DNA of 64,000 bases, taken from contig CALGLR010000037.1 of assembly GCA_937959395.1 (NCBI GenBank), positions 1 to 64,000 of the forward strand, written 5' to 3'. The notes under the pieces were generated by a model. That model saw only the letters and a program-made list of their open reading frames with translations. It did no database searches and was not told the origin of the DNA. Positions 26,180-34,415 of this stretch are shown here, piece by piece (position 1 is the first letter of the stretch; the number at the start of each line of letters is the position of its first letter). The position numbers and the translations under genes were made by a program. Source of the DNA: an uncultured Flavobacteriaceae bacterium. GTDB taxonomy: Bacteria; Bacteroidota; Bacteroidia; Flavobacteriales; Flavobacteriaceae.

Positions 26180-27262
26180 ATGCAAATAAATGTAAAAAAC
26201 ACAGCGTTAACGGAAACTCATGAAGCTCTAGGGGCAAAAATGGTTCCTTTTGCAGGCTATAGTATGCCTGTGCAATATGAAGGCGTTAATATTGAACACG
26301 AAACGGTAAGAAATAGCGTAGGTGTTTTTGATGTTTCACATATGGGTGAATTTTTAATTGAAGGAGAAAACGCTTTGAAACTCATTCAAAAAACGTGTAG
26401 TAATGATGCTTCAAAATTAACTATTGGAAAAGCGCAATACTCTTGCTTACCAAATGATGATGGCGGTATTGTAGACGACTTAATTATATACAAATTAAAA
26501 GAAGATCAGTATTTATTAGTTGTTAACGCAAGTAATATTGAAAAGGATTGGAATTGGATTAGCTCTAAAAATGATTTAGGTGCTACAATGCGAGATTTAT
26601 CTGAAGAATATTCTCTCTTAGCAATACAAGGCCCAAAAGCTGTTGAAGCAATGCAGAGCTTATCTTCTCATGATTTATCTGAAATTAAATTCTATAATTT
26701 TATTGTTGGTAATTTTGCAGGCATAGAACATGTTATTATTTCTGCTACAGGTTATACGGGTAGCGGTGGTTTTGAAATTTATTGTAAGAATAGCGAAGTA
26801 AAGCAAATATGGGATAAAGTTACTGCTGCTGGAGCGAAACCAATAGGCTTAGCTGCTCGTGATACTTTAAGACTTGAAATGGGATATTGTCTATATGGAA
26901 ATGATATAAACGATACCACTTCACCTATAGAAGCTGGTTTAGGATGGATTACTAAGTTTAATAAAACATTTACTAATTCTGAAGCTTTAGAAGATGAAAA
27001 AAGAAGAGGCCCAGAACGTAAATTAATAGCTTTTGAATTAAACGATCGAGGAATACCTAGACAAGGCTATGATATTGTAGATGGACAAGGAAAAAAAATA
27101 GGAGAAGTCACTTCTGGCACCATGTCTCCTAGTTTAGGAAAAGGTATTGGTTTAGGGTATGTCCCTACTATTTTTGCTAAAGTAGATAGTAAAATAAACA
27201 TTCAGATTCGTAAAAATGCTGTTGCTGCAACTGTAATAAAACTTCCTTTCTATAAAGGGTAA
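26180..27262 (+). CDS. gcvT: glycine cleavage system T protein (aminomethyltransferase)
   Basis: A 360 aa tetrahydrofolate-dependent aminomethyltransferase that releases ammonia from the aminomethyl-lipoyl H protein. Signatures are [54 protein letters not shown] and the C-terminal [20 protein letters not shown]. The length is typical. GcvH and GcvP are not in the window. The first gene of a tight rightward run gcvT-glsA-SDR-pterin dehydratase, with gaps of 8-20 bp. Confidence 0.96.
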   Translation: MQINVKNTALTETHEALGAKMVPFAGYSMPVQYEGVNIEHETVRNSVGVFDVSHMGEFLIEGENALKLIQKTCSNDASKLTIGKAQYSCLPNDDGGIVDDLIIYKLKEDQYLLVVNASNIEKDWNWISSKNDLGATMRDLSEEYSLLAIQGPKAVEAMQSLSSHDLSEIKFYNFIVGNFAGIEHVIISATGYTGSGGFEIYCKNSEVKQIWDKVTAAGAKPIGLAARDTLRLEMGYCLYGNDINDTTSPIEAGLGWITKFNKTFTNSEALEDEKRRGPERKLIAFELNDRGIPRQGYDIVDGQGKKIGEVTSGTMSPSLGKGIGLGYVPTIFAKVDSKINIQIRKNAVAATVIKLPFYKG

Positions 27263-27271
27263 TTATTATAA

Positions 27272-28186
27272 ATGATAGACTTGCAAAGTATTATTAATAA
27301 GATATATAATGATTTAACTAGCCAAAAAAACAAAGGGATAGTTGCTTCATATATTCCTGAACTATCTAAACAAGATAGTAATAGCTTTGGAATTCATTTA
27401 CGCCATATTAACGGCGATACTTTCTCTGTAGGAGATTGGCAAACTTCTTTTTCTATTCAAAGTATTTCTAAGGTTTTAACCTTATCTAAAGCCATTTCAT
27501 TAGTTGACAATAATATCTGGAAACGACTTGATGTAGAACCTTCTGGAAACCCATTTAATCATCTGTCGTTATTAGAACAAGAAAATGGAATTCCTAGAAA
27601 CCCTTTAATAAACTCAGGCGCTATTGTTGTTGCCGATATTTTATTGAGTCACTTAAAAAATCCTAAAGCAGATTTTTTAAATTATGTTAGAGTACTTGCT
27701 GATGATGATTCTATAACTTATGATGAAAAAGTAGCTGCTTCAGAAAAAAAGACTGGATTTAAAAATTATGCCATTGCAAATCTTTTAAAGTCATTCGGAA
27801 ACTTAAAAAATAACGTTGAAGACGTTCTTGATTTTTATTTCCACCAATGTGCCCTTAAAATGAGTTGTGAACAGCTAGTTAAAACTTTTTACATGTTAAC
27901 TAATAAAGGGAAATGCATAAATAATATACAACATATAACAGCTTCACAAGCAAAACGTATTAATGCGATTATGCTTACTTGTGGTTTTTATGATGAAGCT
28001 GGCGAATTTGCTTTTGAAGTGGGTTTGCCAGGAAAAAGTGGTGTTGGCGGCGGTATTGTAGCTCTTTTACCTAATCAGTTTGTGATTTCTATATGGTCTC
28101 CTGGACTTAATACAAAGGGCAACTCCTTACTTGGTATGCAAGCTTTAGAACAGTTTACTACTAAAACGAATCTTTCTATATTTTAA
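27272..28186 (+). CDS. glsA: glutaminase A
   Basis: A 304 aa serine-dependent glutaminase that hydrolyses glutamine to glutamate and ammonia. The catalytic SxxK is in FSIQSISKVLTL (about residue 65). PSGNPFNHLSLLE, PRNPLINSGAIVV and the C-terminal GLPGKSGVGGGIVALLP are all diagnostic of the family. The length matches. It is 9 bp after gcvT, so it is probably co-transcribed. Confidence 0.95.
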   Translation: MIDLQSIINKIYNDLTSQKNKGIVASYIPELSKQDSNSFGIHLRHINGDTFSVGDWQTSFSIQSISKVLTLSKAISLVDNNIWKRLDVEPSGNPFNHLSLLEQENGIPRNPLINSGAIVVADILLSHLKNPKADFLNYVRVLADDDSITYDEKVAASEKKTGFKNYAIANLLKSFGNLKNNVEDVLDFYFHQCALKMSCEQLVKTFYMLTNKGKCINNIQHITASQAKRINAIMLTCGFYDEAGEFAFEVGLPGKSGVGGGIVALLPNQFVISIWSPGLNTKGNSLLGMQALEQFTTKTNLSIF

Positions 28187-28194
28187 AGCGCTCA

Positions 28195-29028
28195 ATGAAA
28201 AAAACCATTGATAAAAAAAATAAGATACTCGTTTTAGGAGCGAGTGGTTTTTTAGGTGAAGCTATTTATAAAGAGCTATGCGCATATTTTAGAACCTATG
28301 GAACTTATAGAACAGACAACTATAATTTTGAAAAAAACCAACATTATTTCCAATATAATACTGAAGAAGACGATATTTATGAAATTCTTGAAATCGTTAA
28401 GCCTACAATAATTATATCTGCACTACGAGGAAATTTCTCTGCTCAAGTTATTATGCACAGTCATATGACAGATTATATAAAAACTACAAATGCACGCTTA
28501 ATTTATTTATCTTCTGCTAATGTTTTTGATGCTTATAGCAAATTTCCTAGTTATGAATTAGACAAAACATTAAGCCATAGTATGTATGGGCATTTTAAAA
28601 TTAAAATAGAAAATATGCTATTGCGTTTGCCAAGCAAACTGATAACCATTGTAAGATTACCAATGGTATTTGGTCCGCAATCTCCTAGAGTTAAAGAAAT
28701 AAAGGCCTTTTTAAAAGAACGTTTGCCTATCGAAGTTTTTCCTAATTTAATAATGAATGTGACTACAGATTCTAAATTAACACAACAAATTCATTACATT
28801 ATTAATCAAAATAAGTCAGGTATTTTTCATTTAGGTAGTAATGATTTAGTACATCATGACGATTTTTTTAAAGAAATAATTAATTCTTTAGGCAACTATA
28901 AACCAACATTTAAACAAGTATTTACCACTAATGATGATCGTTATTTAGCAGTATTACCAAAAACAAATTTATTACCCAAACACTTACAAATAGTGAGTCA
29001 AGATATATTGACCGAGTTAGAAGTTTAA
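28195..29028 (+). CDS. NAD-dependent epimerase/RmlD-like SDR protein
   Basis: A 277 aa extended short-chain dehydrogenase/reductase. The Rossmann glycine motif is VLGASGFLGEA (near the N-terminus). Strand 4 is LIYLSSANVFDAY and the YxxxK equivalent is SMYGHFKIKIENML. The closest look is the RmlD sugar-nucleotide reductase group, but there are no sugar-nucleotide genes beside it. The substrate is unknown. It follows glsA by 8 bp. Confidence 0.85.
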   Translation: MKKTIDKKNKILVLGASGFLGEAIYKELCAYFRTYGTYRTDNYNFEKNQHYFQYNTEEDDIYEILEIVKPTIIISALRGNFSAQVIMHSHMTDYIKTTNARLIYLSSANVFDAYSKFPSYELDKTLSHSMYGHFKIKIENMLLRLPSKLITIVRLPMVFGPQSPRVKEIKAFLKERLPIEVFPNLIMNVTTDSKLTQQIHYIINQNKSGIFHLGSNDLVHHDDFFKEIINSLGNYKPTFKQVFTTNDDRYLAVLPKTNLLPKHLQIVSQDILTELEV

Positions 29029-29048
29029 ATTAATTTAAAAAGTATATA

Positions 29049-29339
29049 ATGTCAAAATTAACCGAAAAAGAAATAGATAGTCGTTTAGAAAAATTACAAG
29101 AATGGGATTATTTTGATAATGCCATCCATACTGAATATGAATTTGAAAATTTTAAAGATTGTTTTAGTGCAATGAGTAGGATTGCTTTTGAATGCGAAGC
29201 ATTAAATCACCATCCCGATTGGTCTAATATTTATAATGTTTTAAAAATTAGTCTTTCTACTCATGACGCAAATGGTGTTACAGAAAAAGATTTTAAATTA
29301 GCAAATGCAATTGAAGGTATTGTCGAAGAAGAAGAGTAA
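29049..29339 (+). CDS. pterin-4a-carbinolamine dehydratase
   Basis: A 96 aa enzyme that dehydrates 4a-hydroxytetrahydropterin, recycling the cofactor of aromatic amino acid hydroxylases. Signature: ALNHHPDWSNIYN with the catalytic histidines, then STHDANGVTEKDFKLA. The length is standard. No phenylalanine hydroxylase gene is visible in this window. Last gene of the gcvT run. Confidence 0.93.
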   Translation: MSKLTEKEIDSRLEKLQEWDYFDNAIHTEYEFENFKDCFSAMSRIAFECEALNHHPDWSNIYNVLKISLSTHDANGVTEKDFKLANAIEGIVEEEE

Positions 29340-29417
29340 GTCTCTATTTTATTAGATCAACTATTTTATTAAATTTGTGAGAAGTAAGTATAATACGTTT
29401 TCAAATTAATCATTTCT

Positions 29418-29425
29418 TAATTTTG
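29418..29425 (+). promoter_or_regulatory. -7 element TAATTTTG upstream of the yebC-like gene
   Basis: Exact TAnnTTTG match, 21 nt before the ATG at 29447. No clear TTG lies at the -33 position. Confidence 0.5.
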
Positions 29426-29446
29426 GAAACATAAAAATAATTTTAA

Positions 29447-30163
29447 ATGGGAAGAGCTTTTGAATTTCGTAAAGCACGAAAAATGAAACGTTGGTCTGCA
29501 ATGAGTAAAGCCTTTACTCGTATTGGTAAAGACATTGTAATGGCCGTAAAAGAAGGAGGACCAGATCCGGATAGTAATTCGAGATTACGAGCTGTTATTC
29601 AAAATGCCAAGGCAGTAAATATGCCTAAAGATAATGTTGAGCGTGCTATAAAAAAAGCAAGCGAAAAAGGACTTGGCGATTTTAAGGAAGTTATTTTTGA
29701 AGGTTACGCACCACACGGTATTGCTATACTTGTGGAAACTGCTACCGATAATAATACCAGAACGGTAGCCAATGTTCGTAGTTATTTTAATAAATGTGAT
29801 GGCAGTTTAGGAACTTCTGGTTCTGTTGTATTTATGTTTGATCATACCTGCAATTTTAGAATTAATGCTGAAGGTTTAGATCCTGAAGAAATAGAATTAG
29901 AATTTATTGATTTTGGCGCCGAAGAGGTTTTTGGAGATGATGATGGTATTTTAATTTACGCACCTTTTGAAAGTTTTGGAGCGATACAAGCGGAATTAGA
30001 AAAAAGAGAAATGGAAATTTTATCTTCTGGTTTTGAGCGTATTCCTCAAGTTACAAAATCACTAAATGCTGAACAGATTGTAGATGTAGAAAAACTTTTA
30101 GCTAAACTAGAAGAAGATGATGATGTGCAAAATGTATATCATACTATGAATGAAGAAGCATAA
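29447..30163 (+). CDS. YebC/PmpR family regulatory protein
   Basis: A 238 aa YebC/TACO1 family protein. The start MGRAFEFRKARKMKRW, the MPKDNVERAIKKA segment and YAPHGIAILVETATDNNTRT are diagnostic. YebC proteins are named as transcription regulators, and some members help ribosomes at proline stretches; which applies here is not shown. A clear terminator follows, so it is probably monocistronic. Confidence 0.95.
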   Translation: MGRAFEFRKARKMKRWSAMSKAFTRIGKDIVMAVKEGGPDPDSNSRLRAVIQNAKAVNMPKDNVERAIKKASEKGLGDFKEVIFEGYAPHGIAILVETATDNNTRTVANVRSYFNKCDGSLGTSGSVVFMFDHTCNFRINAEGLDPEEIELEFIDFGAEEVFGDDDGILIYAPFESFGAIQAELEKREMEILSSGFERIPQVTKSLNAEQIVDVEKLLAKLEEDDDVQNVYHTMNEEA

Positions 30164-30184
30164 AATTAGTACAACATATAGTTT

Positions 30185-30228
30185 AAAAGCTTTTATTCTC
30201 TTTTGTTAGAGAGTAAAAGCTTTTTTTA
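30185..30228 (+). terminator. terminator after the yebC-like gene
   Basis: AAAAGCTTTTATTCTCT pairs imperfectly with AGAGAGTAAAAGCTTTT around a short loop, ending in TTTTTTTATT. It begins 22 bp after the stop. Confidence 0.85.
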
Positions 30229-30260
30229 TTTTATACCTTAAAAAAAACGAATTCATAATA

Positions 30261-30422
30261 ATACCATTTCTTATTTGAAATGACTGTAAAACAAAATGAA
30301 TATTTTTTGCTTTATACAAATTAGAAAAATAAAGCATAGCCTTAGTTACGGTTTCTTTTTATAATGCGGTAGAAAGTAAAAAAGAACGTTTTATTACGGT
30401 TATTTCAAATAAGAAATGGTAT
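30261..30422. mobile_element. MITE-like inverted-repeat element, copy 1
   Basis: A 162 bp non-coding element with 23-bp terminal inverted repeats that match at 22 positions (ATACCATTTCTTATTTGAAA... at each end). A second, more diverged copy in opposite orientation lies at 34066-34251. The ACGTTCTTTTTTACTTTCT block is shared between the copies, as is the other end. No clear target-site duplication is seen. No transposase is in the window. Confidence 0.7.
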
Positions 30423-30452
30423 AAATTATTTTAATCACTAAGAAATATAGTT

Positions 30453-30812
30453 ATGGTTGCAAAAATATTAATAGGCTTAATTGCTTTTATTCATTGTTAT
30501 ATATTATGGTTTGAAATGTTTGCATGGGAAACAAAAGGACCAAAGGTTTTTAAAAGATTTCCAAAAGATTTATTTAAGCAAACAAAAGAAATGGCTGCCA
30601 ATCAAGGACTTTATAACGGTTTTTTAGCGGCTGGCTTAATCTGGACTTTTTTTATTGACAATATAGAATGGAGAGATAATATCTCCTTATTTTTTTTAGG
30701 CTGTGTAGCAGTAGCAGGAATTTATGGTTCATTAACTGCTGAACGTAAAATACTTTTCGTTCAGACTATACCAGCAACAATAGCAATAGTATTAATTTTA
30801 TTTTTTAATTAA
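30453..30812 (+). CDS. DUF1304 family membrane protein
   Basis: A 119 aa protein with four predicted transmembrane segments. DUF1304 features: the IHCYILWFEMFAWET start, a central MAANQGLYNGFLAAGLIW and a late GIYGSLTAERKILFVQ. The function is unknown. It is bracketed by two inverted-repeat elements. Confidence 0.9.
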   Translation: MVAKILIGLIAFIHCYILWFEMFAWETKGPKVFKRFPKDLFKQTKEMAANQGLYNGFLAAGLIWTFFIDNIEWRDNISLFFLGCVAVAGIYGSLTAERKILFVQTIPATIAIVLILFFN

Positions 30813-30818
30813 GTCATA

Positions 30819-30956
30819 AAAAGAAGCTGTCTGAAAAGTATTTTCAACGTCATTCTGAATTTATTTCAGAATCTCACAATACTATGCGCTAGCCTTTTGT
30901 GAGAACCTGAATCAAGTTCAGGTTGAAGAAACTAACCTTTTTAGACAGCTTCTTTT
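30819..30956. repeat. 138 bp element with long terminal inverted repeats
   Basis: The outer arms AAAAGAAGCTGTCTGAAAAG and CTTTTTAGACAGCTTCTTTT pair at 19 of 20 positions. The inside holds two further dyads, CATTCTGAATTTATTTCAGAATC and ACCTGAATCAAGTTCAGGT in part, so the whole would fold into a branched structure. I recognise similar text as a dispersed Bacteroidota repeat (recollection). It separates DUF1304 from the convergent SGNH gene and could terminate both. Confidence 0.7.
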
Positions 30957-30980
30957 AAACTTTAAATTTAATTATTCTTA

Positions 30981-32732
30981 TTAGTTGGTCTTCAAAATCT
31001 TTACTGTTTTCGAAGCATTACTTGAATTTATCAATTTTACAAAATAGAATCCGTTAGATAAAGAAGAGATCGATACTTTATCTTTAGATTGGTAATTATT
31101 TAATTCTTTAATAACCTGACCTTGAACAGAAATAACCTGTAGTTTATAATTTCCTGTATTTAAACCAGCAATTTCAAATTCTGTTTTAACAGGATTAGGG
31201 TATAATTTTATATTTGCAATATCTATTGTGGATGGATTACTTAAAATTTCTGAGTATTCAATATCTAAAAAAGGTTTCGCACTAGACATATAATCACCAA
31301 TGCTTACTGTAGTAATGTCGTTATCTAAAACAGAATCTCCTGTATTAAAGTCTATATAATCTGCATTAGCATTTGTATCAGGAAAAGATAATCTAAACTG
31401 AGTTATTCCAGATTTATTAATAGCGGCTAATCCATCAGCATTTAAATCGATACGTAATGCATAATCATTTGCTGTAACAGTTCCATGAAAACATCCTGCA
31501 TTTAAAGCATCGGCTGTTGCAGAAAAATCTGAATTTTCAATATTAGCAGTTCCAAATGTTCCCGTTTTAACTTCGACTTGGGCTGCTCCTAAAGCACCAC
31601 TTTCAAAAGGATTAGAACTATTTTCTCCATTTCTAATTATATATAAACTCACACCATCTATTGATGCTTCCTCTGGTAATGAAGACGTGTCAAAACTAAG
31701 AATTCCTTTATAGCTTTCACCTGTATTCAAATCTCCTACTCTAACTTGAGTCGTACCAATTGTAGAACCAGTAGTCCAACCATCTTGCGTTCCTCCAGAA
31801 GAAAAAATTGTTGTAGTGACTTCTTTTCTCATTTTTGGTAAAAAGTATGAAGTTGTTTGATTAATCATCTTATATTCATAAGCTTCTTTATCTAAATGAA
31901 TTGGATCAAACCCAGATCTAAAATTAGATCGTAGTGTTGGCCTTTCTGGATTTCCACCAAAAGTATCTCCAGACGGAAAAGGCAATGTACCGGGGTTACT
32001 AACACCATCTCCATAATAATAATGCGATAAACCAATTGAATTATCATAAAACACTTTATCATTTGGTAAGTTATTAATTCTAAACCCTTCAATAGATAAC
32101 ATCATTTGATTCACTCCAGCGTCAGAAATAAGATTATTATCATCATAACTTATTCTTCCACGTAAAATACCTCCTGTAACTATTGCATTTAAATTAGGAT
32201 AATCATAACTAGAAATTAGAAATTCAACATTTGGATGAACAGTTTGCACTTCGTTAATAATTATATTGGTATCATTCATTATCCTTTCAAACAAAGCTTG
32301 TTCAGAGCCTGGAGTATCTGTATCCATATTCTCATACCAACCATCACCAGACCTTCCTGCTAATATATCATTCCCGCCAATATTTAAAACTACTGTTTCT
32401 ATTGTTGGGTTATTTGTAATTTCGTCTATTACATTATCAATCCAAGGGAAATTTGTCTTGTCTGCCCATTCTTTAGCTGTAGAACCACTAATAGCATACT
32501 CAGGACCGTTATAGCCAGCTCCAGGATTACCGCCTAGACTTCTACTTACCATATCACTATCAGCAATACCAAATTTATCAAAAATTTCATTGTAGGTATT
32601 ATCATCCCACATAAACTGAGCCCAAGAATCTCCTGCTACAAGTACTTTAGGTTCTGAAGAATTAGATGGGCAAACTTGTCCGTAAACAATAGAATAGCTA
32701 AAAGCTAAAATGAGAGTAAATAAGTGTTTCAC
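30981..32732 (-). CDS. secreted SGNH/GDSL hydrolase with T9SS type A sorting domain
   Basis: A 583 aa exported protein with a signal peptide at 1-18. The SGNH domain (about 28-300) has the Ser block VLVAGDSWAQFMW, the Gly/Asn blocks YNGPEYAISGSTAKEW and LNIGGNDI, and the catalytic DPIHLDKEAY. Residues about 310-490 form a DNRLRE/CBM-like beta domain (RVGDLNTGESYKGILSFDTS). The end (IKLYPNPVKTEFEIAG through VKILKTN) is a type A sorting signal. Probably a secreted carbohydrate or lipid esterase; the substrate is unknown. Confidence 0.9.
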   Translation of the reverse strand: MKHLFTLILAFSYSIVYGQVCPSNSSEPKVLVAGDSWAQFMWDDNTYNEIFDKFGIADSDMVSRSLGGNPGAGYNGPEYAISGSTAKEWADKTNFPWIDNVIDEITNNPTIETVVLNIGGNDILAGRSGDGWYENMDTDTPGSEQALFERIMNDTNIIINEVQTVHPNVEFLISSYDYPNLNAIVTGGILRGRISYDDNNLISDAGVNQMMLSIEGFRINNLPNDKVFYDNSIGLSHYYYGDGVSNPGTLPFPSGDTFGGNPERPTLRSNFRSGFDPIHLDKEAYEYKMINQTTSYFLPKMRKEVTTTIFSSGGTQDGWTTGSTIGTTQVRVGDLNTGESYKGILSFDTSSLPEEASIDGVSLYIIRNGENSSNPFESGALGAAQVEVKTGTFGTANIENSDFSATADALNAGCFHGTVTANDYALRIDLNADGLAAINKSGITQFRLSFPDTNANADYIDFNTGDSVLDNDITTVSIGDYMSSAKPFLDIEYSEILSNPSTIDIANIKLYPNPVKTEFEIAGLNTGNYKLQVISVQGQVIKELNNYQSKDKVSISSLSNGFYFVKLINSSNASKTVKILKTN

Positions 32733-32933
32733 AATTTTCGTTTTAATTAATTATTATTCAATTAAATTAGTTCAACTAAATTATTTAAAAAAATTATGCA
32801 GGCATAACACTTATATAATCGCTTAATAGTAATTCAACTTTTAAGTTAAAACAAAAAAAATAGTATTACTTAACTATTAATGTTAGGAATTAGGTCTCAG
32901 TTACGTCTAAAAACTAAACCAACTTATACTAAA

Positions 32934-33437
32934 ATGAAAAAAGCCATACTACTTTTAATTCTTTTCATAACCTTTAATGGTTATGCGCAAAATGAGATGA
33001 CTCAAGAAAAATTAGATTCAATTTATACGAAAATTAGCGATTCTATAGAAGGTAGTAGTGGAAGATGGCAGTTTAAAGTAAAAGATGTTGTTTTTATAGC
33101 TATTAGTGATTCTACTCATAATAGAATGCGTATAATTTCTCCTATAGTAGAAACTTTTAAATTAACTGAAACATTAAAAGAAGATGCTCTAGTTGCAAAT
33201 TTCCATACTGCTCTAGACGTTAAATATGCAATAAGTGATGATATATTATGGTCTGTATTTATTCACCCATTGAAGGAATTATCTGAAGATCAAGTCTATA
33301 ATGCTGTTAAACAAGTTTACTTTGCAAATATTACTTTTGGCACCAGTTTTTCTAGTACATCTTTAGTTTTTCCAGGCCGCGAACAAAAAACAGATAAAGA
33401 AGAAGAGCCAAAAAACTTTATTAAGCGTAAAATCTAG
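32934..33437 (+). CDS. secreted protein of unknown function
   Basis: A 167 aa protein. I start it at ATG 32934 because MKKAILLLILFITFNGYAQ is a clear signal peptide; the open frame upstream of it is not coding-like. The mature part is about 148 aa, with mixed strands (GRWQFKVKDVVFIAISD, RMRIISPIVET) and a charged C-terminus. I do not recognise the family. It is followed by a small hairpin and the gene-poor island. Confidence 0.75.
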   Translation: MKKAILLLILFITFNGYAQNEMTQEKLDSIYTKISDSIEGSSGRWQFKVKDVVFIAISDSTHNRMRIISPIVETFKLTETLKEDALVANFHTALDVKYAISDDILWSVFIHPLKELSEDQVYNAVKQVYFANITFGTSFSSTSLVFPGREQKTDKEEEPKNFIKRKI

Positions 33438-33450
33438 TATTAGTAAATTT

Positions 33451-33477
33451 CTCCGAAGCAAGCCTACGGAGCATTTT
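33451..33477 (+). terminator. terminator after the unknown secreted protein gene
   Basis: CTCCG pairs with CGGAG across an 11-nt loop and is followed by CATTTTT. It starts 13 bp after the stop codon. The stem is short. Confidence 0.55.
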
Positions 33478-33514
33478 TAAGGAACACGTTTACAAACTTT
33501 AAACATTCTACTAG

Positions 33515-33540
33515 CGAGGCAAGCCTCGGGGTATTAAACC
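33515..33540. repeat. CGAGG-CAAG-CCTCG hairpin, dispersed repeat fragment
   Basis: A GC-rich hairpin followed by GGGTATTAAACCC. In an AT-rich genome this block stands out. I recall similar GGTTTAATACCCCGAGGC text between genes of other Flavobacteriaceae, so it may be a remnant of a dispersed repeat. One copy only in this window. Confidence 0.4.
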
Positions 33541-33590
33541 CTCACCCTCCTAGAATAATAAATTCACACAATTACATTAATATTTTATAC

Positions 33591-33690
33591 AAAAAAGGCT
33601 ATTTCTTGCGAAATAGCCTAGGTTAGTTTAGTAGTAGTTGAATGTTTCTTTTTAGGGACTAGCACAGTTTACTTTATGTTTCATTCATTT
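33591..33690 (-). ncRNA. putative ~100 nt small RNA or leader-peptide gene, copy 1
   Basis: On the minus strand, TTG (33723-33721), an exact 18-nt spacer and TACTTTTG (33702-33695) form a complete Bacteroidota promoter. Transcription should start near 33689. The RNA would be mostly unstructured and A/C-rich (with ACTACTACTAAACTAACC) and end in the hairpin AGGCTATTTC/GAAATAGCCT followed by TTTTTT. A 10-codon open frame (33684-33652, MKHKVNCASP) is unchanged in copy 2, so a leader peptide is possible, but its leader would be only ~5 nt. Not a family I can name. Confidence 0.6.
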
Positions 33691-33694
33691 ACTA

Positions 33695-33723
33695 CAAAAG
33701 TAAATATTCAAACTTAGTAGCAA
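33695..33723 (-). promoter_or_regulatory. promoter TTG-N18-TACTTTTG of small RNA copy 1
   Basis: A perfect match to the Bacteroidota sigma-70-type consensus (TTG, 17-19 nt, TAnnTTTG) in minus orientation. It is the best-formed promoter I find in the window. Upstream of it (33724-33776) the repeat keeps GATTTATTTGC and TTTAATCGG. Confidence 0.75.
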
Positions 33724-34065
33724 GATAATCAAATTCTGTTAAGACGCAAATAAATCCGATTAAAAGTCGTTGAAATACTTAAAAAACATAGTATAATCGA
33801 TTAAATACATATTAATACGATTAAAGAATAAGTGAGATTTATGATATTTTAATGATTTTAACATCTTATCTTATCTAAAAATTGTACAATTTCTATAAAT
33901 CTATCTTCTATATCTATTTGCAAATTTAAAAGACTTTAAATTTTATTTTACTTCTTTTTAAGGTTTATAGTTAAGAAGACACCTCACTAGGAAATGAAAC
34001 AAAAGACTATAAAAAAGAAACACTCAAAAACTCAATTAAGTAAATAATCTATTATTAGCTAAGTA

Positions 34066-34251
34066 ATACCATTTCGCATTTGAAATGACCGTAATTAAAC
34101 GTTCTTTTTTACTTTCTATTTTATTAAAAAAAGAAAACTTAACTGTACTTCTACTTCACTCAGTATAGTTAGCTATGTCTTATTTATGTAATTCATATAA
34201 AGAAAAAAGTAATTATTTTCTTTTACATTAATTTCAAACAAGAATTGTTAT
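34066..34251. mobile_element. MITE-like inverted-repeat element, copy 2
   Basis: A 186 bp non-coding element in opposite orientation to copy 1 at 30261-30422. The left end begins ATACCATTTCGCATTTGAAA and continues with the shared ACGTTCTTTTTTACTTTCT block. The right end (TTTCAAACAAGAATTGTTAT) has drifted from the other arm. It sits exactly between the two small-RNA units. Confidence 0.65.
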
Positions 34252-34281
34252 AAACTATCCATTTGATTAATGTTTTTTTAC

Positions 34282-34382
34282 AAAAAAAGGCCATTTCTTA
34301 CGAGATGGCCTAGGTTAGTTTAGTAGTAGTTGAATGTTTCTTTTTAGGGACTAGCACAGTTTACTTTATGTTTCATTCATTT
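34282..34382 (-). ncRNA. putative ~100 nt small RNA or leader-peptide gene, copy 2
   Basis: Same layout as copy 1: TTG (34415-34413), 18 nt, then TACTTTCG (34394-34387; one change from the consensus). The transcript would run from about 34381 to the hairpin AGGCCATCTC/GAAATGGCCT and TTTTTTT. One stem pair is exchanged T:A to C:G against copy 1, so pairing is kept; another position is a mismatch on this strand. The 10-codon frame MKHKVNCASP (34376-34344) is identical. Confidence 0.55.
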
Positions 34383-34386
34383 ACTA

Positions 34387-34415
34387 CGAAAGTAAATATT
34401 CAAACTTAATACCAA
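34387..34415 (-). promoter_or_regulatory. promoter TTG-N18-TACTTTCG of small RNA copy 2
   Basis: TTG and the 18-nt spacer are kept; the -7 element has one substitution (TTTG to TTCG), so this copy may be weaker than copy 1. Confidence 0.6.

Larger units (their letters stand above)
33582..33776. repeat. direct repeat, copy 1 (small transcription unit)
   Basis: About 195 bp, nearly identical to 34272-34466 (690 bp away, same orientation). The central ~100 bp (33619-33717) differ at only a few positions. The repeat includes a complete minus-strand promoter, transcript and terminator, which explains its boundaries better than an IS would. Confidence 0.9.

Noticed and set aside
33994-34047. 17-codon basic open frame (MKQKTIKKKHSKTQLSK) in the gene-poor island
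   Set aside because: Too short, no matching promoter, not part of the duplicated units; AT-rich sequence makes Lys-rich short frames by chance.
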